Below, in pieces: positions 10,223 through 20,860 of a stretch of 64,000 nucleotides of DNA; position 1 is the stretch's first letter; each line of letters begins with the position of its first letter. The translations under genes and the position numbers were made by a program. The DNA is from Leclercia sp. LSNIH1. GTDB taxonomy: Bacteria > Pseudomonadota > Gammaproteobacteria > Enterobacterales > Enterobacteriaceae. Under the pieces are notes generated by a model. It was not told the DNA's origin and searched no databases. It saw nothing but the letters and a program-made list of their open reading frames with translations. The DNA lies in the NCBI RefSeq assembly GCF_002902985.1, contig NZ_CP026167.1, positions 806,001-870,000 on the forward strand, given 5' to 3'.

Positions 10223-10981
10223 CTATTTATGGTGGGGTTCATTCAGGATAGTGCATTGATGATCCTGCAATTCCTCAGCAGAAGCGCGGTTAAGCGCCAG
10301 CAAATTGCGCGCCGTTGCCAGTAATACAAACGATCCGTCCGCCTGCTGCGCCATCGCCAGCGCAAAACGCCCCATATGGTCGCGCGCTTCCGGCAGCTCT
10401 TCTGCCAGCATCATAAACGGGCTGCGTTTCACCAGCTCCGCTTCCGTCACCCGACGCGCCAGGTATTCATGCCCCTCCAGCCCACCGGGGAACGGCAGCC
10501 ACTGGGTGCTGATTTGCCCCTGACTAACATTGAGCTTCTCGCGCACGTCCGGGCGCAGGCAGGAGATATGGATATGAAAATGGTTTTGCGTGCGGCCGGT
10601 CGGGGAGTTGATGGTCAGTGAAACTGCACTGTCGGGCACGTTGCTCCCCCGCTTCATGCTCATAAAGTGGCGCGACTGCCACGCCAGCCAGAAGAAATTG
10701 GGCGTATGAGCCTCGGTCAGGAGCGGGCTTTCGGTACCGTTGATGCGGTACGTGGGCATCAGCAGATATTGCAGCGGCCCGTTGCGATCTTTAAACACCA
10801 CATATCCCGCATCCGTTTTTACCAGCGCACAGGGCGCCGGGTTACGGTTCTGCATCTGACCAGGCACACACTGGTCGAGAACGATATGCCGCAGCGCGTT
10901 TGGGTTACCCGCTTTCAGCCAGAACCCGCCACCTGCCGCGAGCGCAATCACAACCAGTACCAACACGATTATTTTTTTCAC
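10223..10981 (-). CDS. cdh: CDP-diacylglycerol pyrophosphatase
   Basis: 252 aa from a GTG start at 10981 with GGGA upstream; the open frame to 11035 lacks a family match. The enzyme cleaves CDP-diacylglycerol to phosphatidate and CMP. An N-terminal hydrophobic anchor covers residues 3-18, and the HIT-like catalytic motif HFHIHIS is visible mid-protein. [21 protein letters not shown] is the family signature region. Neighbour of sbp as in E. coli. Confidence 0.95.
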   Translation of the reverse strand: MKKIIVLVLVVIALAAGGGFWLKAGNPNALRHIVLDQCVPGQMQNRNPAPCALVKTDAGYVVFKDRNGPLQYLLMPTYRINGTESPLLTEAHTPNFFWLAWQSRHFMSMKRGSNVPDSAVSLTINSPTGRTQNHFHIHISCLRPDVREKLNVSQGQISTQWLPFPGGLEGHEYLARRVTEAELVKRSPFMMLAEELPEARDHMGRFALAMAQQADGSFVLLATARNLLALNRASAEELQDHQCTILNEPHHK

Positions 10982-11092
10982 AGCGCATTCCCTGTATCCA
11001 CCTGACGCCAAAGAGTAACGCATAAAAGTGACCAAATAAAAAAACCGGTGGATTTCTCACACCGGGTCCCGTGTCGTTCTTCAAAAAAATGC

Positions 11093-12082
11093 TTAACGCT
11101 TGCTGATCTGATCGAAGGTGCCGCCATTCGAGAAGTGATCTTTCTGCGCTTTCGTCCAGCCGCCGAAGACCTCATCGATAGTGAAGAGCTTCAGTTTCGG
11201 GAATGTGTTCTCATATTTTTTCGCCACCGCCTCATCACGTGGCCGGTAGAAATTCTTCGCGGCAATCTCCTGGCCTTCCGGGGAGTAAAGGTATTTCAGG
11301 TAGGCTTCCGCCACGGCCTGGGTGCCTTTCTTATCCGCCACTTTATCGACCACAGAGACGGTTGGCTCAGCCAGAATGGATTCGCTTGGGGTGACAATTT
11401 CAAATTTGTCTTTACCCAGCTCGTTCGCCGCCAGCAGCGCTTCGTTTTCCCAGGCAATCAGCACGTCACCAATGCCGCGTTCAACGAAGGTGTTGGTTGC
11501 GCCGCGTGCGCCGGAATCCAGCACTTCGACGTTTTTAAACAGCGCTTTCACGAAATCCTGCGCTTTAGCCTGATCGCCATTGTTCTGGTGCAGGGCGTAA
11601 CCCCAGGCTGCCAGGTAGTTCCAGCGTGCGCCGCCAGAGCTTTTTGGGTTTGGAGTGATGACCGATACGCCCGGCTTAACCAGATCGTTCCAGTCATGGA
11701 TCTGTTTCGGGTTACCTTTGCGAACCAGGAAAACGATGGTGGAGGTATACGGCGCGGAGTTATCCGGCAGGCGTTTGATCCAGTTTTTATCGATACGGCC
11801 GCGTTCCGCGATGGCGTCCACGTCATACGCCAGCGCCAGGGTCACGACGTCGGCTTCAATGCCGTTAATCACCGAGGTCGCCTGCTTGCCGGAGCCACCG
11901 TGGGACTGGCGGATCACGACGTTATCGCCGGTTTCCTGTTTCCAGTGTGCGGCAAACGCTTTGTTGTACTGCTCGTACAGTTCACGCGTCGGATCGTAAG
12001 ACACGTTCAGTAGCTGAATATCCTTTGCCAGAACGCTGGTCGATGCCAGCAATAACGTTAAACCCACGCCCCATTTATTCAT
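11093..12082 (-). CDS. sbp: Periplasmic sulfate-binding protein Sbp
   Basis: 329 aa including a signal peptide of about 19 residues ending VLAK/D. It binds sulfate for the CysTWA ABC importer encoded elsewhere. The ligand region [22 protein letters not shown] and the conserved [20 protein letters not shown] are characteristic of Sbp/CysP. Usually under CysB control in sulfur limitation; I did not resolve a CysB site. A REP pair lies upstream between it and pfkA. Confidence 0.97.
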   Translation of the reverse strand: MNKWGVGLTLLLASTSVLAKDIQLLNVSYDPTRELYEQYNKAFAAHWKQETGDNVVIRQSHGGSGKQATSVINGIEADVVTLALAYDVDAIAERGRIDKNWIKRLPDNSAPYTSTIVFLVRKGNPKQIHDWNDLVKPGVSVITPNPKSSGGARWNYLAAWGYALHQNNGDQAKAQDFVKALFKNVEVLDSGARGATNTFVERGIGDVLIAWENEALLAANELGKDKFEIVTPSESILAEPTVSVVDKVADKKGTQAVAEAYLKYLYSPEGQEIAAKNFYRPRDEAVAKKYENTFPKLKLFTIDEVFGGWTKAQKDHFSNGGTFDQISKR

Positions 12083-12208
12083 CGCCCAACTCTCTTAATG
12101 TTGTGTTTGATGAGTGCAGGGTGCCAGAAAGCGAACCAATGATTAAAGAATAAAAAAAGATTGGCTATAACACAGGGGAATAAAAAGAGGGTGTGAGCGC
12201 ACAAAAAA

Positions 12209-12283
12209 GCCGGGTGGCAGCTACGCCTTACCCGGCCCACGAACCATGCTTTTGTAGGCCCGGTCAGCACAGCGCCACCGGGC
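12209..12283. repeat. REP pair between pfkA and sbp
   Basis: Two inverted REP units (12209-12236 and 12258-12283) with GCCGGGTGGC...CCCGGC stems, forming a small BIME in the pfkA 3' UTR. Confidence 0.8.
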
Positions 12284-12295
12284 AACAGCCGCCGA

Positions 12296-13258
12296 TCAGT
12301 ACAGCTTTTTCGCGCACTCCAGCCAGTCACCTTTGAACGGACGCTTCATGTTTTCAATAGCGTCGATGATGTCATGGTGAACCAGTTTTTCGTTCTGAAT
12401 ACCGACGCAACGACCGCCAAAGCCCTGCTGCAGCAGTTCAATCGCGTAAGCGCCCATACGGGATGCCAGGATACGGTCGTAAGGACCCGGAGAGCCGCCA
12501 CGCTGGATGTGACCGAGAACGGTCGCGCGGGTTTCGCGTTTGGTTTCGGCTTCAATGTACTTCGCCAGCTCGTCAACGTCACAGATGTGCTCGGTGATGG
12601 CTACGATGGCGTGTTTTTTACCTTTAGCGATACCGGCTTTGATCTCGTTAACCAGATCTTCACGGCTGAATTCCACTTCCGGCACCACGATAAACTCACA
12701 GCCGCCGGCAATCGCCGCCGCCAGGGTCAGGTCGCCACAGTAGCGGCCCATCACTTCGACGATGGAGATACGCTGGTGAGAAGAAGAGGTGTCGCGCAGA
12801 CGGTCAATCGCCTCTACCACGGTGCCCAGCGCAGTGAAGTAACCGATGGTGTAGTCGGTACCTTTGATGTCGTTGTCGATGGTGCCTGGCAGACCGATGC
12901 ATGGGAAGCCCATTTCGGTCAGGCGTTTTGCCCCCATGTAGGAACCGTCACCGCCGATAACAACCAGCGCGTCCAGGCCGCGTTTTTTCATGTTCTCGAT
13001 AGCCACTTCACGGATGCGCTCATCGCGGAATTCCGGGAAACGCGCGGAGCCCAGGAAGGTACCGCCACGGTTAATCATGTCGGACACGCTGTAGCGGTCG
13101 AGCTGCACCATGCGATCTTCATACAGGCCCAGATAACCGTCATAGATACCAAAAACTTCCAGACCTTCCGTCAACGCTGCGCGCACTACACCACGAATTG
13201 CTGCGTTCATGCCGGGCGCATCACCGCCGCTTGTCAACACACCGATTTTCTTAATCAT
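12296..13258 (-). CDS. pfkA: 6-phosphofructokinase I
   Basis: 320 aa glycolytic enzyme phosphorylating fructose 6-phosphate with ATP. The ATP loop [16 protein letters not shown] is at the N-terminus. [10 protein letters not shown] starts near residue 101, and the catalytic Asp is in GTIDND near residue 128. HIQRGGSP near residue 250 is the sugar-phosphate region. Strong codon bias. Located between fieF and sbp as in E. coli. Confidence 0.99.
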   Translation of the reverse strand: MIKKIGVLTSGGDAPGMNAAIRGVVRAALTEGLEVFGIYDGYLGLYEDRMVQLDRYSVSDMINRGGTFLGSARFPEFRDERIREVAIENMKKRGLDALVVIGGDGSYMGAKRLTEMGFPCIGLPGTIDNDIKGTDYTIGYFTALGTVVEAIDRLRDTSSSHQRISIVEVMGRYCGDLTLAAAIAGGCEFIVVPEVEFSREDLVNEIKAGIAKGKKHAIVAITEHICDVDELAKYIEAETKRETRATVLGHIQRGGSPGPYDRILASRMGAYAIELLQQGFGGRCVGIQNEKLVHHDIIDAIENMKRPFKGDWLECAKKLY

Positions 13259-13433
13259 GACTACCTCTGAACTTAGGAATGCAAAAATGAAATCTGTTGC
13301 CGGAAGACGTCCTATCGACCAACGAATAGTGCAAATAGTATATCAATCACTTCCCGCTGAATTGATTCAGGTCAGACCAAATGGCGGTTATTTTTCCACA
13401 AAATGCTGCCCCGGTTCACTTTTTTACAACGAA

Positions 13434-14339
13434 TTACGAAAGCTCAAAATGTCCATTACCTGGCTTAGGTACGACTGAGCAGGGATCCTGGTGAATAATG
13501 ACATCTGACCCCGGGAAACGCTGCAAAATCGCCTGCTCAACCTGTTCCGCCACCAGATGGGCCTGAACGAGCGGCAGGTTATCTTCCATTTCTAAATGAA
13601 TCTGAATAAAGCGGGTCGGCCCTGACTGCCGCGTGCGAAGATCGTGAGCGCCGCTGACACCGGGCCAGGAGGTCACAATTTCAAAGATTTCATGCCGTTC
13701 TGCGTCTGGCAGTGCGCGATCGAGCAGGGATTGCACTGCATCGTACCCCATACGCAACGCACTGTATAAAATATAGAATCCAATCCCTAACGCAAATAAC
13801 GCATCGGCCCGGTGCCAGCCATACCAGGCCAGACCGAGCGCAATAAGAATCGCACCGTTCATCATAACATCAGACTGATAATGAAGCATATCCGCCCGTA
13901 CCGCCTGGCTCTGCGTTTTACGCACCACCCAGCGCTGGAACGTTACCAGAATTAATGTGCTTATAAGTGCAATAACGGTAACGACCACGCCGACGCCGGG
14001 ATCTTTCATCGGCGACGGGGTATACAGGTGCTGAATGCCAGTCAAAAAGAGGAACAGCGCCGAACCGGAAATAAACATGCTTTGCGCCAGCGCCGCCAGC
14101 GACTCCGCTTTGCCATGACCAAAGGTATGCTCTTCGTCCGCCGGCTGTAACGAGTAACGCACCACCCACAGGTTCGTCACCGAGGCGGCAATATCCACAA
14201 GGGAGTCCACCAGCGCCGCCAGAATACTGACCGAACCGGTATACCACCACGCGAAGATTTTAATGACTAACAGGCACGACGCCATGACCGTCGCGGCGAT
14301 TGCCGCCCGGCTCACCAGCCGTCCATAGGATTGATTCAT
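13434..14339 (-). CDS. fieF: Ferrous-iron/zinc efflux pump FieF
   Basis: 301 aa cation diffusion facilitator, inner membrane, exporting Zn(II), Fe(II) or Cd(II) in exchange for protons. Start at 14339 (MNQSYGRLV), matching E. coli; the upstream in-frame codons are not conserved. Transport-site aspartates Asp45 and Asp49 (ALVDSLVDI) and the HYQSD motif are intact. The cytoplasmic C-terminal domain with [11 protein letters not shown] is present. Six membrane segments. Confidence 0.97.
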   Translation of the reverse strand: MNQSYGRLVSRAAIAATVMASCLLVIKIFAWWYTGSVSILAALVDSLVDIAASVTNLWVVRYSLQPADEEHTFGHGKAESLAALAQSMFISGSALFLFLTGIQHLYTPSPMKDPGVGVVVTVIALISTLILVTFQRWVVRKTQSQAVRADMLHYQSDVMMNGAILIALGLAWYGWHRADALFALGIGFYILYSALRMGYDAVQSLLDRALPDAERHEIFEIVTSWPGVSGAHDLRTRQSGPTRFIQIHLEMEDNLPLVQAHLVAEQVEQAILQRFPGSDVIIHQDPCSVVPKPGNGHFELS

Positions 14340-14429
14340 AAACACTCCTGTCACGCTATGCCGCTAGTATAACGGATGCGGAGGAGTCAATAAGATGAAT
14401 AAACGGTTAACGCATTTTAATGATGGGCA

Positions 14430-14455
14430 AAAAAAACCCCCACATCATGTGGGGG
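14430..14455 (-). terminator. Terminator of cpxP
   Basis: Stem CCCCCACA / TGTGGGGG around TCA, with a seven-A run on the left that gives a U-tract on the minus strand, 38 nt after the cpxP stop. Confidence 0.88.
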
Positions 14456-14492
14456 AAGACAGGGATGGTGTCTATGGCAAGGAAAACAGGGT

Positions 14493-14996
14493 TTACTGGT
14501 TACTACGGGTGTTGCTACTAAAAAGCGTCGATTCAGCGTTCTTCTGCATCCGGGCAACCTCGCGCAACTGGTCCATACGTTGCTGGTGTTTCTGGTTCAA
14601 AACCGCTTGCTGCTCTGGCGTTAGCAGGTGAAACATCTGGTTGCGGACCCGGGCCATTTCGACCTGGCGGGCAACCTGTTCCTGCGCCATTTTGTTTGCC
14701 TGAGCGCGCACAGCGTTTTCGTCAAAATTTTCTGCGGTGACAAGGCGGTGCATTGTCTCCATTTCGCTAACATTAACAGGGGGCTGGTCATGACGAGCCC
14801 GCTGCATCAGATCTCGCATCTGTTGACGCTGATGTTCGGTTAAACTTATGCCGTCAAACATGTGGCCCTGGCCGTTTTGCTGCGCAATGCCCTCTGCTGA
14901 GGAACGGTTATCGCCGGTGATAGCTCCAGCAGCCTGGCTAAATGCACTAAACGCCAGCGTTGAGGCCATGACGGCAGCGGTAACTATGCGCATCAC
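14493..14996 (-). CDS. cpxP: Periplasmic Cpx adaptor/inhibitor CpxP
   Basis: 167 aa, signal peptide about residues 1-22 (ending SQA). It binds the CpxA sensor domain to dampen signalling and delivers misfolded pilins to DegP. Both LTxxQ repeats are present (SLTEHQRQQ and LLTPEQQAV), characteristic of the CpxP/Spy fold. Divergent from cpxRA, with a CpxR box in the intergenic region, so it is expected to be among the most strongly Cpx-induced genes. Confidence 0.97.
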   Translation of the reverse strand: MMRIVTAAVMASTLAFSAFSQAAGAITGDNRSSAEGIAQQNGQGHMFDGISLTEHQRQQMRDLMQRARHDQPPVNVSEMETMHRLVTAENFDENAVRAQANKMAQEQVARQVEMARVRNQMFHLLTPEQQAVLNQKHQQRMDQLREVARMQKNAESTLFSSNTRSNQ

Positions 14997-15073
14997 TTAC
15001 TCCCAAAATCTTTCGTGTCGCGATTCAACGAGAGACAGTCTACGATTCAGGCTGCAAACATGCGTCAGGGGGT

Positions 15074-15088
15074 GTAAAACAACGTAAA
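15074..15088. promoter_or_regulatory. CpxR box in the cpxP/cpxR intergenic region
   Basis: GTAAA-ACAAC-GTAAA, an exact match to the CpxR consensus GTAAA-N5-GTAAA, between the divergent starts of cpxP and cpxR. Confidence 0.88.
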
Positions 15089-15143
15089 GTCATGGATTAG
15101 ATAGCCTTGATGACGTAATTTCTGCCTCGGAGGTATTTAAACA

Positions 15144-15842
15144 ATGAATAAAATCCTGTTAGTTGATGATGACCGAGAGCTGACATCCCTTTTAAAGGAG
15201 TTGCTCGACATGGAAGGCTTTGACGTGTCGGTTGCCCATGATGGGGAGCAGGCGCTGAGTCTACTCGACGATAGCATCGACTTGCTTTTGCTCGACGTCA
15301 TGATGCCGAAGAAAAACGGTATCGACACCCTTAAAGAGCTGCGCCAGACACACCAGACCCCCGTTATTATGCTGACCGCGCGCGGCAGCGAACTTGACCG
15401 CGTACTCGGCCTTGAGCTGGGCGCTGATGACTATCTGCCAAAACCGTTTAACGACCGCGAGCTGGTGGCGCGTATTCGGGCGATCCTGCGCCGTTCCCAC
15501 TGGAGCGAGCAGCAGCAAAACACCGACAACGGTTCACCGACGCTGGAAGTCGACTCCCTGAGCCTCAATCCAGGCCGCCAGGAAGCGAGCTTTGACGGCC
15601 AGGCGCTGGAGCTGACCGGCACCGAATTCACCCTGCTTTATCTGCTGGCGCAGCATCTGGGCCAGGTGGTGTCGCGTGAACATCTGAGCCAGGAAGTGTT
15701 GGGTAAACGCCTGACGCCGTTCGACCGCGCCATCGATATGCACATCTCGAACCTGCGCCGTAAGCTGCCGGAGCGCAAAGATGGTCACCCGTGGTTTAAA
15801 ACCCTGCGTGGACGCGGCTATCTGATGGTTTCCGCTTCATGA
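15144..15842 (+). CDS. cpxR: Envelope-stress response regulator CpxR
   Basis: 232 aa OmpR-family regulator. The receiver domain (about 1-118) has acidic pocket VDDD, phosphoacceptor Asp51 (LLLLDVMMP) and Lys in PKPF. The C-terminal winged helix (about 135-230) includes LTGTEFTLLYLL. It activates periplasmic protein-quality genes and autoregulates. cpxA overlaps its end by 4 nt. Confidence 0.99.
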   Translation: MNKILLVDDDRELTSLLKELLDMEGFDVSVAHDGEQALSLLDDSIDLLLLDVMMPKKNGIDTLKELRQTHQTPVIMLTARGSELDRVLGLELGADDYLPKPFNDRELVARIRAILRRSHWSEQQQNTDNGSPTLEVDSLSLNPGRQEASFDGQALELTGTEFTLLYLLAQHLGQVVSREHLSQEVLGKRLTPFDRAIDMHISNLRRKLPERKDGHPWFKTLRGRGYLMVSAS

Positions 15843-17212
15843 TAGGTAGCTTAACCGCCCGCATCTTCGCCATTTTCTGGCTGACGCTGGCACTGGTTTT
15901 AATGCTGGTATTGATGTTGCCAAAACTCGACTCACGCCAGATGACGGAGCTCCTCGACAGCGAGCAACGTCAGGGTGTGATGATCGAGCAACACGTAGAA
16001 GCAGAGCTGGCCACCGATCCGCCCAATGATTTGATGTGGTGGCGCAGGCTGTTTCGCGCTATCGAAAAATGGGCGCCTCCCGGACAACGCCTGCTGCTGG
16101 TGACCAGCGAAGGTCGCGTGATTGGTGCGGACCGCAATGAAATGCAGATCATCCGTAACTTCATTGGCCAGGCGGATAACGCCGATCACCCGCAAAAGAA
16201 AAAATATGGTCGGGTGGAGATGGTGGGGCCGTTCTCCGTCAATGACGGGGAGGATAATTACCAGCTCTACCTGATCCGCCCGGCGAGCAGCTCCCAGTCC
16301 GACTTTATCAACCTGCTGTTTGACCGCCCGCTGCTACTGCTGATTGTCACCATGCTGGTGAGTTCACCGCTGTTGTTGTGGCTCGCATGGAGCCTGGCGA
16401 AGCCGGCGCGCAAACTGAAAAACGCCGCGGATGAAGTGGCGCAGGGCAACCTGCGACAGCACCCGGAACTGGAAGCCGGGCCGCAGGAGTTCCTGGCGGC
16501 AGGGGCCAGCTTCAACCAGATGGTGACGGCGCTGGAGCGGATGATGACGACCCAGCAGCGTCTGCTCTCTGATATCTCGCACGAGCTGCGTACCCCGCTG
16601 ACGCGCCTGCAGCTGGGCACCGCCCTGCTGCGCCGCCGCAGTGGTGAGAGCAAGGAGCTGGAGCGTATCGAAACAGAAGCCCACCGTCTGGACAGCATGA
16701 TCAACGACCTGCTGGTGATGTCACGCAATCAGCAGAAAAACGCGCTGGTCAGCGAAACGATGAAGGCTAACCACCTCTGGGGCGAAGTGCTAGATAACGC
16801 CGCCTTCGAAGCGGAGCAGATGGGTAAATCGTTCACCGTTAATTTCCCGCCGGGCCCGTGGCCGCTGTACGGTAACCCGAATGCGCTGGAAAGCGCGCTG
16901 GAGAATATCGTCCGTAACGCCCTGCGCTACTCGCATACCAAAATCGAGGTGGCGTTCTCGGTGGATAAAGACGGCATCACTATTAACGTGGATGACGATG
17001 GTCCTGGCGTCAGCCCGGAAGATCGCGAGCAGATTTTCCGTCCGTTCTACCGTACTGACGAAGCCCGCGACCGTGAATCTGGCGGCACCGGACTGGGTCT
17101 GGCGATTGTCGAAACCGCCATTCAGCAGCATCGCGGCTGGGTGAAAGCGGACGACAGCCCGCTGGGTGGATTGCGTTTAACCCTCTGGCTGCCGTTGTAT
17201 AAACGTTCGTAG
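15839..17212 (+). CDS. cpxA: Envelope-stress sensor kinase/phosphatase CpxA
   Basis: 457 aa inner-membrane histidine kinase. Two membrane segments (about 8-28 and 165-185) flank a periplasmic sensor domain that CpxP contacts, followed by HAMP. The DHp helix has phosphorylated His248 in SDISHELRTPLTRL. The ATPase domain has the N box (ENIVRNALRYS), G1 (DDDGPGV), F box and G2 (GGTGLGLAI). ATGA overlap with cpxR implies coupling. Confidence 0.99.
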   Translation: MIGSLTARIFAIFWLTLALVLMLVLMLPKLDSRQMTELLDSEQRQGVMIEQHVEAELATDPPNDLMWWRRLFRAIEKWAPPGQRLLLVTSEGRVIGADRNEMQIIRNFIGQADNADHPQKKKYGRVEMVGPFSVNDGEDNYQLYLIRPASSSQSDFINLLFDRPLLLLIVTMLVSSPLLLWLAWSLAKPARKLKNAADEVAQGNLRQHPELEAGPQEFLAAGASFNQMVTALERMMTTQQRLLSDISHELRTPLTRLQLGTALLRRRSGESKELERIETEAHRLDSMINDLLVMSRNQQKNALVSETMKANHLWGEVLDNAAFEAEQMGKSFTVNFPPGPWPLYGNPNALESALENIVRNALRYSHTKIEVAFSVDKDGITINVDDDGPGVSPEDREQIFRPFYRTDEARDRESGGTGLGLAIVETAIQQHRGWVKADDSPLGGLRLTLWLPLYKRS

Positions 17213-17226
17213 TTGTCGCCTGTTAT

Positions 17227-17254
17227 GCCGGGTGGCGGCTTCGCCTTACCCGGC
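17227..17254. repeat. REP overlapping the 3' end of yiiM
   Basis: GCCGGGTGGCGGC...TTACCCGGC palindrome. Its TTA supplies the yiiM stop codon and its arm encodes the last residues of YiiM. Confidence 0.8.
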
Positions 17255-17929
17255 CTGGTTTCCCCACAATCTGCGGGAATTATTCTCGATCTTCCCGCTT
17301 AAACGCCGTTTCTGCATGGTTCTGGTCCAGCTTGTTGACAGGCCCGCCGCCGCCAGCAGACGCTGATACTGTTCGTCGTCAAACGGCATATGCCAGGCGA
17401 TAGCGCAGGCGTCATGTACCGATACGTCGCTCAGGCGTGACACCAGCTTCAGGGGCGCATCCGCCGATACCTGCCCTGCCAGCACCACCCGATAGAGCCA
17501 GCCGGTTTTCGCCGCGTTCTGCATCTGCGTAGCCATATCGCTGATGCCGAAATGGAAGTTGAGTTTGAAGCACGGCGAGCGCGGCTGGGTCACCTGGATC
17601 AGGGCATCCCCCCAGCGAAAGATGTCGCCGATAAAGACGTTCTCCTCCGTCAGCCCCTCGGTTGAGAGGTTTTCGCCAAACGCCGGGGCGACAAACAGAT
17701 CGGCCTGAGCGGGAAATTCCCTTGCCCAGTGCTGATAGTGCTCCCGCGGATAGTGGCACAACGCGCGGTCGGGCCCGCCGTGGATCTTCTTTTCCGCCTG
17801 CTCGTCACCTGCCAGTCCAAGGTCGGTTAAGGTCAGCTCACCGTCGACCTGCACTTTAGCAATTGCGCTCGGGCGGCTGCCGTCGTAGTCCCTTACCTTG
17901 CCTGTAAACACATTCACCGGGTAATGCAT
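17246..17929 (-). CDS. yiiM: MOSC domain protein YiiM
   Basis: 227 aa. MOSC-fold proteins use molybdenum cofactor; YiiM of E. coli detoxifies N-hydroxylated base analogues such as 6-N-hydroxylaminopurine. The cysteine-bearing PRSPCFKLN motif expected to bind the cofactor is intact, as are GGPDRALCHYP and PAFGENLST. The final residues (NQAG) are encoded by the REP palindrome, so the C-terminus differs from E. coli, where it ends a few residues after RRLWG. Confidence 0.95.
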   Translation of the reverse strand: MHYPVNVFTGKVRDYDGSRPSAIAKVQVDGELTLTDLGLAGDEQAEKKIHGGPDRALCHYPREHYQHWAREFPAQADLFVAPAFGENLSTEGLTEENVFIGDIFRWGDALIQVTQPRSPCFKLNFHFGISDMATQMQNAAKTGWLYRVVLAGQVSADAPLKLVSRLSDVSVHDACAIAWHMPFDDEQYQRLLAAAGLSTSWTRTMQKRRLSGKIENNSRRLWGNQAG

Positions 17930-17947
17930 CTCTACTCCTTCAGATAC

Positions 17948-17974
17948 AAAAAAAGCGAGTCATCAGACTCGCTT
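17948..17974 (-). terminator. Terminator of sodA
   Basis: Stem AAGCGAGTC / GACTCGCTT with loop ATCA and a run of As on the left (U-tract on the minus strand), 22 nt after the sodA stop. Confidence 0.88.
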
Positions 17975-17995
17975 CTCACAGAAGGCTTTGCAACC

Positions 17996-18616
17996 TTATT
18001 TTTTAGCAGCGAAACGTGCCGCAGCTTCGTCCCAGTTGACGACGTCCCAGAAGGCTTTGATGTAGTCCGGACGACGGTTCTGGAATTTCAGGTAGTAAGC
18101 GTGTTCCCACACGTCCAGACCCAGGATTGGGAAACCGGATGCGCCAGAGATCGCTTCACCCATCAGCGGGGAGTCCTGGTTAGCCGTAGAGACTACCGCC
18201 AGTTTGTCGCCTTTCAGAACCAGCCACGCCCAGCCGGAGCCGAAACGGGTAGCAGCCGCTTTTTCAAACTCAGCTTTGAAGTTCTCAACGGAGCCGAAGT
18301 CGCGCTCAATAGCGGATTTCAGGTCGCCCTGCAGAGTAGTACCGGTTTTCAGGCCTTTCCAGAACAGGCTGTGGTTAGCATGGCCGCCCGCGTTGTTGCG
18401 CAGTACGGTTTTCTTGTCGGCTGGCAGCTGATCCAGTTTGGTGATCAGCTCTTCAACCGGCAGGCTCGCGAATTCTGGCAGGCTTTCCAGCGCCGCGTTG
18501 GCGTTGTTAACGTAAGTCTGGTGGTGTTTGGTGTGATGGATTTCCATCGTCTGCTTGTCGAAATGCGGCTCCAGGGCGTCGTAAGCGTACGGCAGGGATG
18601 GCAGGGTATAGCTCAT
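17996..18616 (-). CDS. sodA: Superoxide dismutase [Mn]
   Basis: 206 aa cytoplasmic manganese enzyme converting superoxide to peroxide and oxygen. Metal ligands His27, His82, Asp168 and His172 are all present, and the [11 protein letters not shown] signature is intact. Start at 18616 with GGAG 5-6 nt upstream; the two earlier in-frame ATGs are not used in the family. A 15/19 Fur box lies upstream. Its neighbour is rhaR directly, whereas E. coli has rhaT in between. Confidence 0.99.
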   Translation of the reverse strand: MSYTLPSLPYAYDALEPHFDKQTMEIHHTKHHQTYVNNANAALESLPEFASLPVEELITKLDQLPADKKTVLRNNAGGHANHSLFWKGLKTGTTLQGDLKSAIERDFGSVENFKAEFEKAAATRFGSGWAWLVLKGDKLAVVSTANQDSPLMGEAISGASGFPILGLDVWEHAYYLKFQNRRPDYIKAFWDVVNWDEAAARFAAKK

Positions 18617-18691
18617 AATCATCTCCATTATTGTCGGGCGGCAAACGTGTTAATGCCGCGTAAGCAGTTGGTTCATTATAGTTAATTAAAT

Positions 18692-18710
18692 GATATTGAA
18701 AATGTTTATC
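18692..18710. promoter_or_regulatory. Fur box upstream of sodA
   Basis: GATATTGAAAATGTTTATC matches 15 of 19 positions of the consensus GATAATGATAATCATTATC, 76 nt before the sodA start. Fur repression of sodA is established in E. coli. Confidence 0.75.
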
Positions 18711-18801
18711 AATGCCGTAGTTTTAATAAGGTTATAACTTTTCGTTATGTCACTGATCTGGCGGGGGCTGCGGAGAAGTCAGGGGTAGAGCCGGGATTCT
18801 A

Positions 18802-19650
18802 TTACGCGGCGTTATGGCTGCGGTGGCGCCACTGAACCGGGGTCATCCCCACTTCGCGGTTAAACACCACCGAGAAGTAGTTGCTGTCCTCAAAGCCGCA
18901 CTGCATCGCCACTTCGCTCACCATCAGCTCGGTATGCTGCAGCAGATACTGGGCGTGGCAGATCCGCAGCTGACGCAGATAGTGGTTCACCGTCATGCCG
19001 GTCTGGGTTCGGAACTGCTGGCGCAGGGCGCGCTCGCTGCACTGCTCCTGCTCGCAAAACTTCTCCAGCACAAAGCTGCGGTTCAGGCTGCCAGACAGCG
19101 CGGTGATGAGCTTATCCAGCAGCGCTTCCGGCTCGCTGGCGGTCGGGTTGTCCGGGGCGTAGCGGTAGCGTTTGAGCATGATCACCAGCTGGGCAAACAG
19201 CAGCTCCGCCAGGTCATAGCCGTGGGGATCGTCCTTCAGGCTCTCCTGCTCCAGTTGGGCAATGATCTGGCGCACCTGAGTCATACCGTTGCTGCCAAGC
19301 CGCCAGTGCGGTGCTCCGCGGGCGTTCATAAAGCCGGGGATGTTGGCTCCCCAGTCCACGTTGAGCTTCAGCCGGTCGGGGCAGTAGATGATGTTCTGCA
19401 GCACCAGATCGTTCACCGAGGCGTAGGCGTGTTTGTCTTCCGCGCGGATGTAAAACAGGTCACCGCGGGTAATACGGTAGGGGCGATCGTTGAGGATATG
19501 CAGGCCGTTGCCGCGCCACACCAGCACCAGCTCGCAGAAGTCGTGGGTATGTTCGGCAAAGACATTCTGCGGATAGCGGTCCGCCACCGCGACGGCCTGA
19601 GCAGCGGATGCAAAAAAATCGGCTCTGCGAAGAATCAACTGTCCTGCCAC
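18802..19650 (-). CDS. rhaR: L-rhamnose-responsive AraC-family activator RhaR
   Basis: 282 aa. The N-terminal cupin-like sensor domain has [22 protein letters not shown]. The C-terminal double HTH contains [19 protein letters not shown] and [21 protein letters not shown]. In E. coli RhaR binds L-rhamnose and activates rhaSR. It lies downstream of rhaS in the same direction, with a 73-nt gap. Confidence 0.96.
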   Translation of the reverse strand: MAGQLILRRADFFASAAQAVAVADRYPQNVFAEHTHDFCELVLVWRGNGLHILNDRPYRITRGDLFYIRAEDKHAYASVNDLVLQNIIYCPDRLKLNVDWGANIPGFMNARGAPHWRLGSNGMTQVRQIIAQLEQESLKDDPHGYDLAELLFAQLVIMLKRYRYAPDNPTASEPEALLDKLITALSGSLNRSFVLEKFCEQEQCSERALRQQFRTQTGMTVNHYLRQLRICHAQYLLQHTELMVSEVAMQCGFEDSNYFSVVFNREVGMTPVQWRHRSHNAA

Positions 19651-19723
19651 GTCACAACCTCACCGGGGAATAACCTGACATTATTACCCGCTTTGCGGCA
19701 ATAAAACGGTGATTTTCCTCGCG

Positions 19724-20560
19724 TTACTGAAGTGAAGCATCCCGGCCCTGGCGAATATCGCGCGGCGACCAGCTAAATTCCCGGCGAAACAGGGTCGAAA
19801 AGTGGTTACTGTCGCCGAAACCGCAGCGATAGGCGATATCCGTGACGCTATCATCGGTATGGCGCAGCAGATGCCGCGCTTTAATCAGCCGCAGACGGTT
19901 CAGGTAGCGCTGCGGCGTCTGTCCGGTGTGCTGTTTGAGCTGGCGATGCAGGGTGCGCAGCGAGAGAGAAAAGTTATCCGCCAGCGTCTCCCAGCAGACA
20001 TCCTCCGCGTAGTGATCTTCCAGCCAGGCCATCAGCTGGTTGAGGCGGGCGTCGTTATCCGCCGCCCCTTCGACCAGGCTGCCGCGGCGCAGCAGCACCA
20101 GCAGCTGCATAAAGAGGATTTCACGGCTGGCGAGGGCGTGGGTCTCCTGCCCCTCTTCAGCCTGCTCCATCTGGCTCACCAGCTGGCGCACCTGTTGCAG
20201 CGTGGCCTGGTTCACCCGCCAGTGCGACGGATAGTGCCCGTCCAGCTCCTGGGGCAGGAGCTGGTTCAACCCCGACAAAAACTGGAACGCCTCCGGGGAG
20301 CGATAGAGCACGTTGGTCAGGCACAGGTTATCGGTATGTTCATACATGTGCCGGTCATGATCGCGCACGAAGCAGACCGTTCCGCCGCTGATGGTGTACG
20401 GCTGGCCGTTGAAGACGTGGATACCCGTACCGTGCTCCACGATCACAATCTCATGAAAATCATGATGATGTTCCGGAAAGGCAGCCTGGGGCAGCCGCGG
20501 CTCAATCGCCACAGGCGAGTGGCCTGAAGGAAAAAAATCCACGCTGTGCAGTACGGTCAT
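19724..20560 (-). CDS. rhaS: L-rhamnose-responsive AraC-family activator RhaS
   Basis: 278 aa. Sensor domain [22 protein letters not shown], then a C-terminal double HTH with [17 protein letters not shown] and [20 protein letters not shown]. RhaS directly activates rhaBAD, and in this genome perhaps also the linked ABC importer genes, which follow rhaBAD. Divergent from rhaB across a 300-bp regulatory region. Confidence 0.97.
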   Translation of the reverse strand: MTVLHSVDFFPSGHSPVAIEPRLPQAAFPEHHHDFHEIVIVEHGTGIHVFNGQPYTISGGTVCFVRDHDRHMYEHTDNLCLTNVLYRSPEAFQFLSGLNQLLPQELDGHYPSHWRVNQATLQQVRQLVSQMEQAEEGQETHALASREILFMQLLVLLRRGSLVEGAADNDARLNQLMAWLEDHYAEDVCWETLADNFSLSLRTLHRQLKQHTGQTPQRYLNRLRLIKARHLLRHTDDSVTDIAYRCGFGDSNHFSTLFRREFSWSPRDIRQGRDASLQ

Positions 20561-20731
20561 AACGGGTCACCAGATGATAAGAGTTCTCAAAATAGTAATT
20601 TAGGGTTCCCCGCCTCACCTTAAATTTTCGACAGCAAATGGCGCAAACCCTGTCGCTTTTTCAAGAAGCGGCGGGAAAGATCTGGAAATGCGGTCACCGT
20701 CACATCGCCTGCAAGTGCCGTTAAAAACGGA

Positions 20732-20753
20732 AAATGTGAACTCTCTCACGTTC
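20732..20753. promoter_or_regulatory. CRP site in the rhaS/rhaB intergenic region
   Basis: TGTGA-ACTCTC-TCACG with A-rich and T-rich flanks, a strong match to the CRP consensus. It lies next to the candidate RhaS site, as in the E. coli rhaBAD promoter. Confidence 0.75.
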
Positions 20754-20810
20754 ATCTTTGCTTTCTTGCCAGCGCCTGAAATGCGCTGTCAGTAGCAAGA
20801 AGGTCGCCTT
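20754..20810 (+). promoter_or_regulatory. Candidate RhaS binding region of rhaBAD
   Basis: Two inverted elements, ATCTTTGCTTTCTTGCC (20754-20770) and one around AGTAGCAAGAAGGTCGCC (20791-20808). The second closely resembles the E. coli rhaBAD RhaS half-site, which contains GAGAAGGTCGC. Exact half-site phasing was not resolved. Confidence 0.55.
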
Positions 20811-20860
20811 CCCTTCCCTTTTTTACACTGTCCGGCAATGACTTCAGGAAGGACCGGACC

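Noticed and set aside
18802..20560. rhaR and rhaS as a recent tandem duplication
   Set aside because: They are the two distinct activators conserved across enterobacteria, with clearly diverged sequences.
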